Shown piece after piece: positions 23,725-30,493 of a stretch of DNA of 32,042 nt. Position numbers and translations under genes: made by a program. The notes beneath the pieces were generated by a model. That model was not told the origin of the DNA. It did no database searches and saw nothing but the letters and a program-made list of their open reading frames with translations. Position 1 is the stretch's first letter; every line of letters begins with the position of its first letter. The stretch covers positions 1 through 32,042 of the forward strand of contig NZ_JAMPTM010000043.1 of NCBI RefSeq assembly GCF_025403375.1, written 5' to 3'. The stretch comes from Frankia gtarii. Its GTDB lineage: Bacteria > Actinomycetota > Actinomycetes > Frankiales > Frankiaceae.

Positions 23725-25301
23725 TTTAACCTTCGAGCGTCACGTTGTGTGATAACTGCTGGTGGTGTGGGGTGGGTCGGCGTGTCGCCGTGACGTGAAA
23801 CGACCTTCGGAAGATTGTGCTCTCGCCAAAGAAGCCGTGACCAAGCCGAAGGTCGTGATGGGCAGTGTGCAGGACGAACCGGGACGCGTCGAGGCTCTGG
23901 GGAGGCTGTGTCGCTTCCGCGAAGAGTTCTACGGCTGTCTGACCCGCCGGGCGGACGTGCTGTTCGAGGTGGCCGAGACGGTGCTGTGCACCGACGGGCC
24001 GGTCAGGACACTGGTCGACCTGACGCTGGCCCCGGAGCACCGTCGTGGCCACGGGGCGTTGTATGACGGGCTGAACAGCGGCCGGTTGGAGATCGGCCGG
24101 CTTCGCCGCACGCTCGCCGGTCTTGCGCTGCCCTCGGCGGCCGACGGACGGCTGGTGCTGGCGGTCGACGTCAGCTCATGGCTGCGCTCGGACGCACCGA
24201 CCAGCGCGCAGCGGCTGTTCTGCCATGTTCATGGTCGTGCGAAGAACCAGTCCCAGCTGATCCCGGGCTGGCCGTACTCCTTCGTCGCCGCTCTCGAGTC
24301 CGGCCGGACGTCGTGGACCGCGGTTCCGGGCGCGGTGCGCCTCGGCCCCGCCGACGACGCCACGGTGGTGACCGCCGACCAGCTCCGGGCGGTCGTGGGC
24401 CGTCTGATCGCCGCCGGGCACTGGCATGACGGCGACCCGAACATCCTGATCGTGATGGACGCCGGCTACGACGTGACCCGGCTGGCGTTCGTCCTGGCTG
24501 ACCTGCCCGTCGAGGTGCTCGGCCGGATCCGTTCCGACCGGGTGCTGCGACTCCCGACACCACCCCGGCAGCCCGGCGCCCACGGCCGTCCACCGAAGCA
24601 CGGCCCCGAGTTCGCCCTCGGCACGCCCGCGACCTGGCCGGACCCGCAGCACACCACGATCACCGACACCACCCGCTACGGGAAGGCCACCGCGACCAGC
24701 TGGGATCGGCTGCACCCCCGACTGACCCACCGCACCTGCTGGATCGACCACTCCGGTGACCTACCGATCATCGAGGGGACCCTCATCCGGCTGCAGGTCG
24801 ACCACCTGCCCGGTGACCACGATCCCAAGCCCGTGTGGCTGTGGTCCTCCGCCGTCACCACCACCGCCGCCACCGACGTCGACCGCGCCTGGCAGTCGTT
24901 CCTGCGCCGCTTCGACCTGGAACACACCTTCCGACTGTTCACACAGACCCTGGGCTGGACCCGACCGAAGATCCGCACCCCGCAGGCCGCCGACCTCTGG
25001 ACCTGGCTGATCATCGCCGCCCACACCCAACTCCGCCTCGCCCGACACCTCGCCGCCGACCTGCGCCGCCCCTGGGAGAAACCCGCCGCAGCGGGACGGT
25101 TGACCCCCGCCAGGGTCCGCCGGGGGTTCCGGAACCTCCGCGCGATCATGCCCCTTCCCGCCAGCGCACCGAAACCCACCAAAGCCGGTCCCGGCCGTCC
25201 TCCCGGCTCGACCAACCACAGACCAGCACCCCACTACGACGTCGGAAAAACCATCAAACGAGACAAGACCATGACCAGCCGCCAACACCACACAGGTTAA
25301 A
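23725..25301 (+). mobile_element. IS701-like insertion sequence between halogenase and decarboxylase genes
   Basis: A transposase gene is bounded by the inverted repeat TTTAACCT (23725-23732) and AGGTTAAA (25294-25301). The similarity extends outward as AGCTTGnnnTTTAACCT on both sides (23716-23732 and 25294-25310; 14 of 17 positions match), so the true ends may lie at 23716 and 25310. If so, the left end touches the halogenase stop codon and the right end supplies the last codons and stop of the decarboxylase. No target duplication is visible with either choice. Confidence 0.75.
23858..25300 (+). CDS. IS701-like DDE transposase
   Basis: 480 residues from ATG 23858 (GAAGG lies about 8 bp upstream; in-frame starts further up add an unconserved tail). 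The N-terminus MGSVQDEPGRVEALGRLCRF and the overall sequence match a transposase group frequent in Streptomyces, Frankia and related actinomycetes. Candidate catalytic residues are the Asp in VLAVDVSSW (~res 103), the Asp in LIVMDAGYD and the Glu in FDLEHTFRLF. The C-terminus is basic (KTIKRDK) and its stop lies inside the right terminal repeat. It appears intact. It has no role in biosynthesis; its insertion marks a possible rearrangement boundary between the core cluster and the next two genes. Confidence 0.88.
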   Translation: MGSVQDEPGRVEALGRLCRFREEFYGCLTRRADVLFEVAETVLCTDGPVRTLVDLTLAPEHRRGHGALYDGLNSGRLEIGRLRRTLAGLALPSAADGRLVLAVDVSSWLRSDAPTSAQRLFCHVHGRAKNQSQLIPGWPYSFVAALESGRTSWTAVPGAVRLGPADDATVVTADQLRAVVGRLIAAGHWHDGDPNILIVMDAGYDVTRLAFVLADLPVEVLGRIRSDRVLRLPTPPRQPGAHGRPPKHGPEFALGTPATWPDPQHTTITDTTRYGKATATSWDRLHPRLTHRTCWIDHSGDLPIIEGTLIRLQVDHLPGDHDPKPVWLWSSAVTTTAATDVDRAWQSFLRRFDLEHTFRLFTQTLGWTRPKIRTPQAADLWTWLIIAAHTQLRLARHLAADLRRPWEKPAAAGRLTPARVRRGFRNLRAIMPLPASAPKPTKAGPGRPPGSTNHRPAPHYDVGKTIKRDKTMTSRQHHTG

Positions 25302-26598
25302 GATCAAGCTGAGACCCGCCCGCTGGAGTGAACCGTCGGGACTCGACGTCGAGCTGGGTCCTGAGATAGTCGTCCACGGTTTCGGACCGGCGGATGAGCT
25401 CGACGCTGCCGTCGCGACGGAGCAAGAGCTCCTGAGGCCGCAGCCGGCCGTTGTACTGGAATCCCATCGAATGCCCGTGGGCCCCGGTGTCGTGCATCAC
25501 GGCGTAGTCGTTCTCCTTCACCGGTGGCAGCAGAATGTCTGTCGCGAACTTGTCCAGGTTCTCGCAGAGCGAGCCGACGACATCGACGGCGCCGAGGGGC
25601 CCGCGCAACTCCTGGCCGGCGCGATCGACGACCGTGATGTGGTTGTACGCCGACTTGTACATCCCCGGGCGCATCAGGTCGGACATCGAGGCATCGACGC
25701 CGACGTAGGAGCGGTACTTCGACATCACGTTCAGAACGCGCGTGACCAGGACCCCGTGCGGCCCGGTGATGAGTCGGCCGCACTCCATGTACATCTTCGG
25801 CCGGTATCCGTGCTCGCGCTCGAACGCGTCCAGGAGCTGGATCGCTAGATCGGCGAACGCCTGCAACTCGAACGGTCGCTCGCCGGGGCGGTAGGGGATC
25901 GCGATGCCGCCGCCCACGTTGACGAACTCGAACCGTATGTCGGTGGCTGCCGTGATCTCGCCGCAGACCTCGAGCAACATCTGGAGGATGGCTGCCATCC
26001 GGCGGTGACGACGTTCGTTCGATACGACCATCGCATGCAGTCCGAAACGCTGCGCACCCCGGGCGCGTGCCTCGGTGTACGCAGCGATCATCTGATCGTG
26101 CCGCAGTCCGAACTTCGCCGATCTGGGCGCCCCGATGATCGAATTCCCGAAGTTCGACGTTCCCGGGTTGTAGCGGAAACAGATCAGCTCCGGCATGCGC
26201 GGGAGCTTGCGAACGAAGGTCAGATCGTCGAGGTTGAGGATGCACCCGCCGTGATCGAGGGACTGCTCGTACTCGTCGGGGGACGTGTTGTTGGAGGTGA
26301 ACATGATGTCCTTCCCCGATGCGCCGAGTCGTCGGGCCATTGTGAGCTCCGTCGTCGAGCTGCAGTCGAAGCCGAACCCGAGTTCGTTTCGAAGGATCTC
26401 CAGGATGCGGAGGTTGGGGAGTGCCTTGACGGCGTAGAACTCGCGGAAGCCGTCAATGCCCGAGAAGGCCGCATTGAACTCCTGGCCGCTCTCGACGATC
26501 CCGAGCTCGTCGTACACGTGGAACGGCGTCCCGAACTCCTGCGCGATCGAATGAACGTGAGGCAGGAGGCGCTGGGCGAACGAGGTCGACATCGGCAT
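25297..26598 (-). CDS. PLP-dependent decarboxylase, diaminopimelate/ornithine (alanine racemase-fold) type
   Basis: 433 residues, the usual length for LysA-type enzymes. Lys58 in EFYAVKA binds pyridoxal phosphate; GGG at 229-231 (NVGGGIAIPY) holds its phosphate; ECGR at 272-275 is the pyridine-contacting segment. Cys345-Glu346 (GSLCEN) and Tyr382 (QYNGR) lie in the partner-subunit active-site motifs. The enzyme should decarboxylate a D- or L-amino acid carrying a distal amino or carboxyl group to give an amine. The substrate is not readable. A second copy of lysine biosynthesis is unlikely here; supply of a diamine or other amine to the NRPS product fits. Start ATG 26598, with ATG 26592 as alternative; neither has a strong ribosome site. 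The last residues SQLDL and the stop may come from the adjacent IS end. It lies 24 bp after the oxygenase gene in one operon. Confidence 0.85.
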   Translation of the reverse strand: MPMSTSFAQRLLPHVHSIAQEFGTPFHVYDELGIVESGQEFNAAFSGIDGFREFYAVKALPNLRILEILRNELGFGFDCSSTTELTMARRLGASGKDIMFTSNNTSPDEYEQSLDHGGCILNLDDLTFVRKLPRMPELICFRYNPGTSNFGNSIIGAPRSAKFGLRHDQMIAAYTEARARGAQRFGLHAMVVSNERRHRRMAAILQMLLEVCGEITAATDIRFEFVNVGGGIAIPYRPGERPFELQAFADLAIQLLDAFEREHGYRPKMYMECGRLITGPHGVLVTRVLNVMSKYRSYVGVDASMSDLMRPGMYKSAYNHITVVDRAGQELRGPLGAVDVVGSLCENLDKFATDILLPPVKENDYAVMHDTGAHGHSMGFQYNGRLRPQELLLRRDGSVELIRRSETVDDYLRTQLDVESRRFTPAGGSQLDL

Positions 26599-26622
26599 GG
26601 TGTGAACGCCAGTTCTCGGCCG

Positions 26623-27585
26623 CTACACGCCGAGCAGGGACCGCAGGAGTTCGGCGTACTGACGCCCCGTGTCGAACGGCTCATATCGCGATGGGTGCTC
26701 GTCGTCGACGAATTGGGACGGTTCGATGATCGTGCTGTAGGTGGGCCGATGCTTGAACTGGAGCGATATTCGGTCCTTCGAGACGTCACGCACTCTGTGA
26801 TAGGTCGCCCGGTACCCACCGTTCGTCCATCTCTCGAGGTAGTCACCGAGGAACACGAGCGGCTCATGAGGGCGAACGGGTACGTCGATCCACCGGCCGT
26901 CGGACCCCAGGATCTCGAGACCCGGCGCGTTCTGCATCAAGATCGTGAAGAAGGCGTGATCGACGTGTGACGTCATCGAGTAGTGCACCCGGTTCCCCAG
27001 GGCGCTCCCGGCGCCGACGGGATAGTGATTGAGGCCTAAACGATGCATCGGCCTCTCCATGAGCGGATCGAAGACCGTGGCCGGCAGATTCAGAGCCAGC
27101 GCGCTCAACGAAAGGATTTCGTTGCCGATCGTCGCCAATCGTTCGAGTAGTCGGGTCGCTGCGCCGAACGGTCGGTGGTAGAGACCGGCCCAACCCCCCG
27201 TCGGGGGATCGGCGACGTAGCCGATTCGATATTGTTCACACGCCTCGCGCCCTGAATGCGTGAGGCTCCTCTCGGCCCCCACCTCGCGATATCCGAGATA
27301 CTCGGTGTCGGCGCTACAACTGAATCGTCGTTTGTCGTCGAGTGGTTGCGAATAGAATCGACGTGCCTCCGCGTACACTTCTTCCAGAAGGCTCGGTGGG
27401 ATGCCATGGTGTCGCAGGAAGAAGAACCCGCTCTGCTCGCAGGCGGCATGGATCGCTCGGCTCAGTCGCCACTTCTCGTCGTCGGTCGGACCGCCGGCTG
27501 TCACCGCCCACTCGACGACAGGTATCCTCGTCAGACGTTGATCGCTCGCCAACCTGAGAGCACCTCCGTGACCGTGGGCATCCAT
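26623..27585 (-). CDS. Non-haem Fe(II) oxygenase of the 2-oxoglutarate/isopenicillin N synthase family
   Basis: 320 residues from ATG 27585. A TTG at 27552, nine bases after GGAGGT, is a good alternative start (309 residues). An N-terminal DIOX_N-like segment (IPVVEW; HAACEQSGFFFLRHHGI) is followed by the double-stranded beta-helix. The iron facial triad is His207 and Asp209 in TSHVDH, and His263 in ATYHRV. Arg272 and Ser274 (RIS) form the pair that binds the 2-oxoglutarate carboxylate (or the substrate in IPNS). Members hydroxylate, desaturate or cyclise amino acids and peptides. Here it may modify an amino acid, the amine made by the decarboxylase, or the peptide. The pair oxygenase-decarboxylase is transcribed opposite to the NRPS run and separated from it by an IS, so membership of the same pathway is probable but not certain. 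Confidence 0.87.
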   Translation of the reverse strand: MDAHGHGGALRLASDQRLTRIPVVEWAVTAGGPTDDEKWRLSRAIHAACEQSGFFFLRHHGIPPSLLEEVYAEARRFYSQPLDDKRRFSCSADTEYLGYREVGAERSLTHSGREACEQYRIGYVADPPTGGWAGLYHRPFGAATRLLERLATIGNEILSLSALALNLPATVFDPLMERPMHRLGLNHYPVGAGSALGNRVHYSMTSHVDHAFFTILMQNAPGLEILGSDGRWIDVPVRPHEPLVFLGDYLERWTNGGYRATYHRVRDVSKDRISLQFKHRPTYSTIIEPSQFVDDEHPSRYEPFDTGRQYAELLRSLLGV

Positions 27586-27599
27586 GATCGAGCGCCCGG

Positions 27600-27832
27600 G
27601 TTCGTACTCTGAAACCCTGGCAAGGGCCGCCTGCCGGGGCCGCCGAGCCGTCAGGCCCCGAGATGGTGAACGCGGTCGTCAACCAGCCGTTCTCGCCTCC
27701 GCACCGGCCGATCTGACGCCCCGCGATCGCCGCCCCTTTCGCCTCCGAGACGAACTCGGCTGCGAATGTCGAAGCCGTGCGGTCGACTGAGACGATGATG
27801 TCATGGAAGTCGAGTGATCGACCGGTGATCGG
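27600..27832 (-). pseudogene. Unidentified coding-like fragment upstream of the oxygenase gene
   Basis: On the minus strand, one frame keeps strongly GC-rich third positions and reads like protein: GRSLDFHDIIVSVDRTASTF, then AAEFVSEAKGAAIAGRQIGR, then CGGENGWLTTAFTISGPDGS. I see no start codon in this frame, and it runs on into the start of the oxygenase gene out of frame. It may be a truncated gene left by rearrangement. The family is unknown to me. The approximate limits are where the protein-like character begins and ends. Confidence 0.25.
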
Positions 27833-27860
27833 ATGCCATGCCTTGTAGATGTTACGGTGA

Positions 27861-28079
27861 TCATGCCGAGGTGCGGCGGGTGGCGGTGTGGGCGAGCCAG
27901 GGAAGTGCGATGCCGGCGGCGAGGGCGGTGGGCTGGTGTGGGGTGAGGACCAGGGCGATCAGGGCGGTGAGTGCGAAGAAGACGTAGGCCACGCGGGGCG
28001 CGGCATGTGAGCGCCAGGCGGTGACCGCGAGGGCTGCGAAGCCGGCGGCGCCGACGATCATCTTGGGGAGGTAGGGCAC
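27861..28079 (-). CDS. Small hydrophobic (membrane) protein, possibly a fragment
   Basis: 72 residues from GTG 28079. It reads as two or three short membrane helices (MIVGAAGFAALAVTAW; VAYVFFALTALIALVL; PTALAAGIALPWLAHT) with basic loops and a basic C-terminus. Third codon positions are almost all G or C, so the frame is probably genuine. There is no clear ribosome binding site, and the upstream frame gives no better start, so this may be the end of a longer membrane protein broken by rearrangement. It is not recognised. The DNA from 27586 to 27860 holds only the fragment described separately. Confidence 0.4.
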   Translation of the reverse strand: MPYLPKMIVGAAGFAALAVTAWRSHAAPRVAYVFFALTALIALVLTPHQPTALAAGIALPWLAHTATRRTSA

Positions 28080-28254
28080 GCTGGACTCCGCCGGGCCGAG
28101 GCCGCGTGATCACATGGTGGGGCCTGCTGGTCGAGGTTCGTCGAAGATCGCCGCTTCAGTGGCGTGCGGTCGGCGAACCGGGCCGGTGTGCGTGATCGGG
28201 CCTTGAACGGCACACCAGGCGACAGATACCGGCGGACCAGTGGAGGGCAGCGCC

Positions 28255-28479
28255 ATGAGCGAACGACTGGCGATGGATTCTGTTCGGCGTCCGTTGCCGC
28301 TGCTGGACGACGAGAGCCGTCCATTCTGGGAAGAGGGCCGCGATGGGGCGCTTTCTTTCGTGTGCTGCCGGGCGTGCGGGGCGTTGCTGCATCCCCCCCG
28401 CAGCCCGTGTGCCGATACTACCGCTCCACCGATCTTGGCCGTCGCCAAGTACCAGGACGGGGTGTCGTCGCGGGCGTGA
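28255..28479 (+). pseudogene. Truncated DUF35 / OB-fold zinc-ribbon protein
   Basis: ATG 28255 has GGAGGG about 8 bp upstream. The first ~55 residues (RPLPLLDDESRPFWEEGRDG, then CCRACGALLHPPRSPC) match the N-terminus of DUF35 proteins. These are rubredoxin-like zinc ribbons followed by an OB fold, usually paired with thiolases or acyl-CoA enzymes in lipid or steroid metabolism. Only the first Cys pair survives; similarity stops at about 28415 and the reading frame then crosses into sequence that belongs to the opposite-strand neighbour. The OB fold is absent, so this is a broken gene. Confidence 0.6.
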
Positions 28480-28544
28480 CCGTGAACCACCCCACCAGAT
28501 GTGGGACCCGCGGATGCCGCCGCCGTACGCGGTGGCCATCGTCG

Positions 28545-28804
28545 CGCCGGACGCCGAGCAGGCCGACCACTGACAGGTCGACCGACGGCGCGACCAGCGG
28601 GGCGACATATCCGGGGACCCCGAGCCGCAACGCCAGCAGCCACACGTTCCCGAACGCGAGCAGGAAACTCTGACCGACAACCCCGCCCATGATCACGGTC
28701 GCCCCGCGAGCCGCCGCCCCCGGCCTGGCAGCCGGCCGAAGCGTATCCGTCGTGACGCGACTTTCGATATGATTCGTTGTGTACTCGCCGGTCAGCGCGC
28801 TCAT
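28545..28804 (-). pseudogene. Truncated membrane protein resembling Spd/DUF2637 transfer proteins
   Basis: From ATG 28804 the leftward frame encodes a short polar start, then GATVIMGGVVGQSFLLAFGN and VWLLALRLGVPGYVAPLVAP, then SVDLSVVGLLGVR. This pattern of two helices with an APSVDLSV motif is like membrane proteins of actinomycete integrative elements (DUF2637/Spd-type) as I remember them. After GLLGVR the sequence becomes Arg/His-rich and unlike the family, pointing to a frameshift or truncation. The identification is tentative, but the neighbouring recombinase tail supports an integrative-element origin. Confidence 0.4.
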
Positions 28805-28837
28805 CGGTCGTACCCCTGCCGACCTGCGAGAACGAGG

Positions 28838-29208
28838 TCATCGGAGAGGGTGACCAGTGGTGGGGTAATGGTTCGAGTCCCCCCTCGGACACTCTCGTTT
28901 GTACATGATCGCTTGAGGCTGGGCCTCGGCGATCACTCTGTGGGCTCCTGGCTGGTAGGTGAGCTGGAGTCCGAGCTGGGAGTAGATCTCCGCTTTGTCG
29001 GCCGGGTCGGCCTCGGTGAGAACGGCGACGACGTCGCCCATGGCGGTGACCATGTCGATGATGTCCTGTTCGGTCATGCGTCGGCGGCCGGTGGTGGCCC
29101 GTAGCTGGGCCTGGGCGGCGGCGCGTTCGGTGGTGGCTGTGGCGGTCCAGCGGGCTACCAGGGTGGGGTCGGTGCCGGCTTCGAGGGCGAGCCGGTAGCG
29201 CTCGAGCT
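28838..29208 (-). pseudogene. C-terminal remnant of a large serine recombinase, cut by IS6 copy 2
   Basis: About 123 residues remain, entering directly from the IS end (MQQTQ is encoded by the terminal repeat). The sequence (LERYRLALEAGTDPTLVARW; RRRMTEQDIIDMVTAMGDVV; DPADKAEIYSQLGLQLTYQP) matches the C-terminal part of recombinases from actinomycete integrative elements. The catalytic N-terminal serine domain and DNA-binding zinc region are gone. Its final residues, CPRGDSNHYPTTG, are encoded by DNA that resembles the 3' end of a tRNA read backwards, the classical picture of an integrase gene abutting its attachment site. Confidence 0.65.
28860..28895 (+). other. Possible attachment site: tRNA-3'-end-like sequence
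   Basis: The plus strand contains GGTTCGAGTCC (28870-28880), a T-loop-like sequence, followed by a C-run and CTCGGACAC, as in the 3' end of a tRNA. No matching 5' half or anticodon arm is found in the preceding 80 bases and the T-stem pairing is poor, so this is not a functional tRNA. Its position at the end of the recombinase remnant suggests an att site left by an integrative element. Confidence 0.35.
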
Positions 29209-30035
29209 GGGTCTGTTGCATTGTGGGCGGTTGGACATGGCTGTTCCTGCCGAGCCGGTGATCAGATCGCGAGGGTGAGCTCGGCGAACGCGGTCGTCAG
29301 TCGGAGTCGTGGGTCGGTGTCGGTGTCGGTGCCGAGTTCGTAGTGTCCGCGGCGGATGTTCTGAACCAGCGCATTCCCTGCGCTGATCGTCTGGGCGGAG
29401 CGCAACCGTTTCAGCCCGCGCATCGGCCGAAGCCGGGCTTTGAGCCGGCTGTGGTCGGATTCGATCCGGTTGTTCGCCCGGGCGACGTCCACATGGTGGG
29501 CGGCGGGAAGCTGTTCGTCGAGGACCCGCGGATAGACGGGTGCCCGGTCGGTCGTCACCTCGACCGGCTTCCGGCTGTGGGACAGCGCCCGGGTGAAGAA
29601 CCGTCGGGCCGCGGCCAGATCCCGGTGCTCGGCGGCCAGCACGTCGATGACCTGCCCGACCTGGTCCACTGCCCGGTACAAGTAGGTCCACCGGCCGACG
29701 ACCTTGACGTAGGTTTCGCCGACGAACCACCTGTCCCCGGTGCTGTGTCGGCAGGGCCGGGCAGCCTCGACGAGCAGCGGAGTGAACCGCAGGACCCGGC
29801 GGTAGATCGTGACATGATCGACGGTGATGCCGCGTTCCGCGAGCAGCTCCTCGACGTCGCGGTAGGACAGGCCGTACCGCAGGTACCACCGGGCTGCCAG
29901 GACGATCACTTCCGGTGGGAACCGGAACCCGGCGAACTCCGAAACCGGGACGGCTGGTCGGACGTGCTGGCAACGGCGGCGCATCGCCTGATCATGCCGG
30001 CCGCCGGGGTGGACCGCAGCCCGCGCAACAGACCC
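29209..30035 (-). mobile_element. IS6-family insertion sequence, copy 2 (827 bp, inverted)
   Basis: Same element as at 3609-4429 in the opposite orientation. Ends are GGGTCTGTTGCA (29209-29220) and GCAACAGACCC (30025-30035; one base of the 12-bp repeat is changed, from TGCA to CGCA). It is 6 bp longer because of an extra GACACC unit (Thr-Asp) in the transposase gene. The flanking octamers CTCGAGCT and CCCACGCC do not match each other or those of copy 1, so no target duplication remains. It truncates the serine recombinase on one side and a regulator fragment on the other. Confidence 0.92.
29262..29984 (-). CDS. IS6-family transposase, copy 2, catalytic Asp replaced by Gly
   Basis: 240 residues from ATG 29984, aligned to copy 1. 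Helix-turn-helix and the second half are identical to copy 1, but the first catalytic motif reads VGETYVKV, not VDETYVKV: Asp89 is Gly (GGC for GAT). Other changes (about Arg5Cys, Ser23Pro, Val31Ala, Trp63Arg, Gln65Leu, Ser69Pro, Asp73Glu, Arg86Trp, Ala96Val, Phe109Val) all lie in the first 110 residues; residues 110 to about 216 are identical. The Asp146 and Glu175 equivalents remain. Loss of one DDE residue should abolish catalysis, so this copy would be movable only in trans. The frame itself is uninterrupted. Confidence 0.85.
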   Translation of the reverse strand: MRRRCQHVRPAVPVSEFAGFRFPPEVIVLAARWYLRYGLSYRDVEELLAERGITVDHVTIYRRVLRFTPLLVEAARPCRHSTGDRWFVGETYVKVVGRWTYLYRAVDQVGQVIDVLAAEHRDLAAARRFFTRALSHSRKPVEVTTDRAPVYPRVLDEQLPAAHHVDVARANNRIESDHSRLKARLRPMRGLKRLRSAQTISAGNALVQNIRRGHYELGTDTDTDPRLRLTTAFAELTLAI

Positions 30036-30146
30036 CCCACGCCGCCCGCCGCCGCTACCTTGCCAGAGGGTCGCCGCCGCGCACGCCGCCGGCAACGCGC
30101 CGGTCGCGGCGAACGCTACTGCTCGACGACAACGAGATCACCGTCA

Positions 30147-30305
30147 TGGCAGGCCGCCTCCATGGCGGCCCGCGGCTACGCCCACCAGCGTGATTTCGAC
30201 GGTGCGGTGACGACGCCGCTGAGCGCCGAGCAGACAGCGCCCGAGGAACTGCGCCACAGCCCGCGGGCACACACGCTGGTATCGGCGCTTCTGGACGCGA
30301 GCCGA
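30147..30305 (+). pseudogene. C-terminal fragment of a helix-turn-helix (XRE-type) regulator
   Basis: Right of IS6 copy 2, a rightward frame encodes about 50 residues (WQAASMAARGYAHQRDFDGA, then LSAEQTAPEELRHSPRAHTL) resembling the last TPR-like helices of long actinomycete XRE-family regulators, where A-E-x-I-A-P-E-E-L-R-H-S-P-x-A-x-x-L-V is recurrent. No DNA-binding domain or start remains; the upstream sequence is IS and a possible frameshifted stretch (30036-30146). The rest of the interval up to 30493 shows no gene. Confidence 0.35.
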
Positions 30306-30493
30306 TTGGTCCCGGTCTCCTCTTGCCAGCCTCCCCGCTACGATCCGACGCAGCCTTCTGCGACATACTGCCCTGAGGGTTTACAAAAGTTAAGATTCGG
30401 CCGATGGTTCGTGGGCCAGCCCGTGGCGGCCCAGTTGTTCTGGCGGGCCGAGCCGCCGGTCGCTGTCCCGTACCCGATTGACATCAGGTGATC
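30306..30493. other. Intergenic region before the HATPase gene
   Basis: No coding frame with good character is seen. A slightly AT-rich patch (TTTACAAAAGTTAAGATT, 30380-30397) could be part of a promoter for the following gene, about 100 bp upstream of its ATG. TTGACA occurs at 30478-30483 but is too close to the start codon to act as a -35 box for a leadered transcript. No terminator stem-loop was evident. Confidence 0.3.

Noticed and set aside
28795-28891. Possible complete tRNA gene ending at the T-loop-like sequence
   Set aside because: No acceptor 5' strand, D-arm or anticodon arm can be paired upstream; only a 3'-end-like stretch remains.
3609-30035. Classical composite transposon with target duplication
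   Set aside because: Outer flanking octamers do not match in either orientation, so simple composite transposition is not supported.
29343-30491. Long rightward frame running through IS6 copy 2
   Set aside because: Most of it is antisense to the transposase; only the last part after 30147 looks protein-like and is listed as a regulator fragment.
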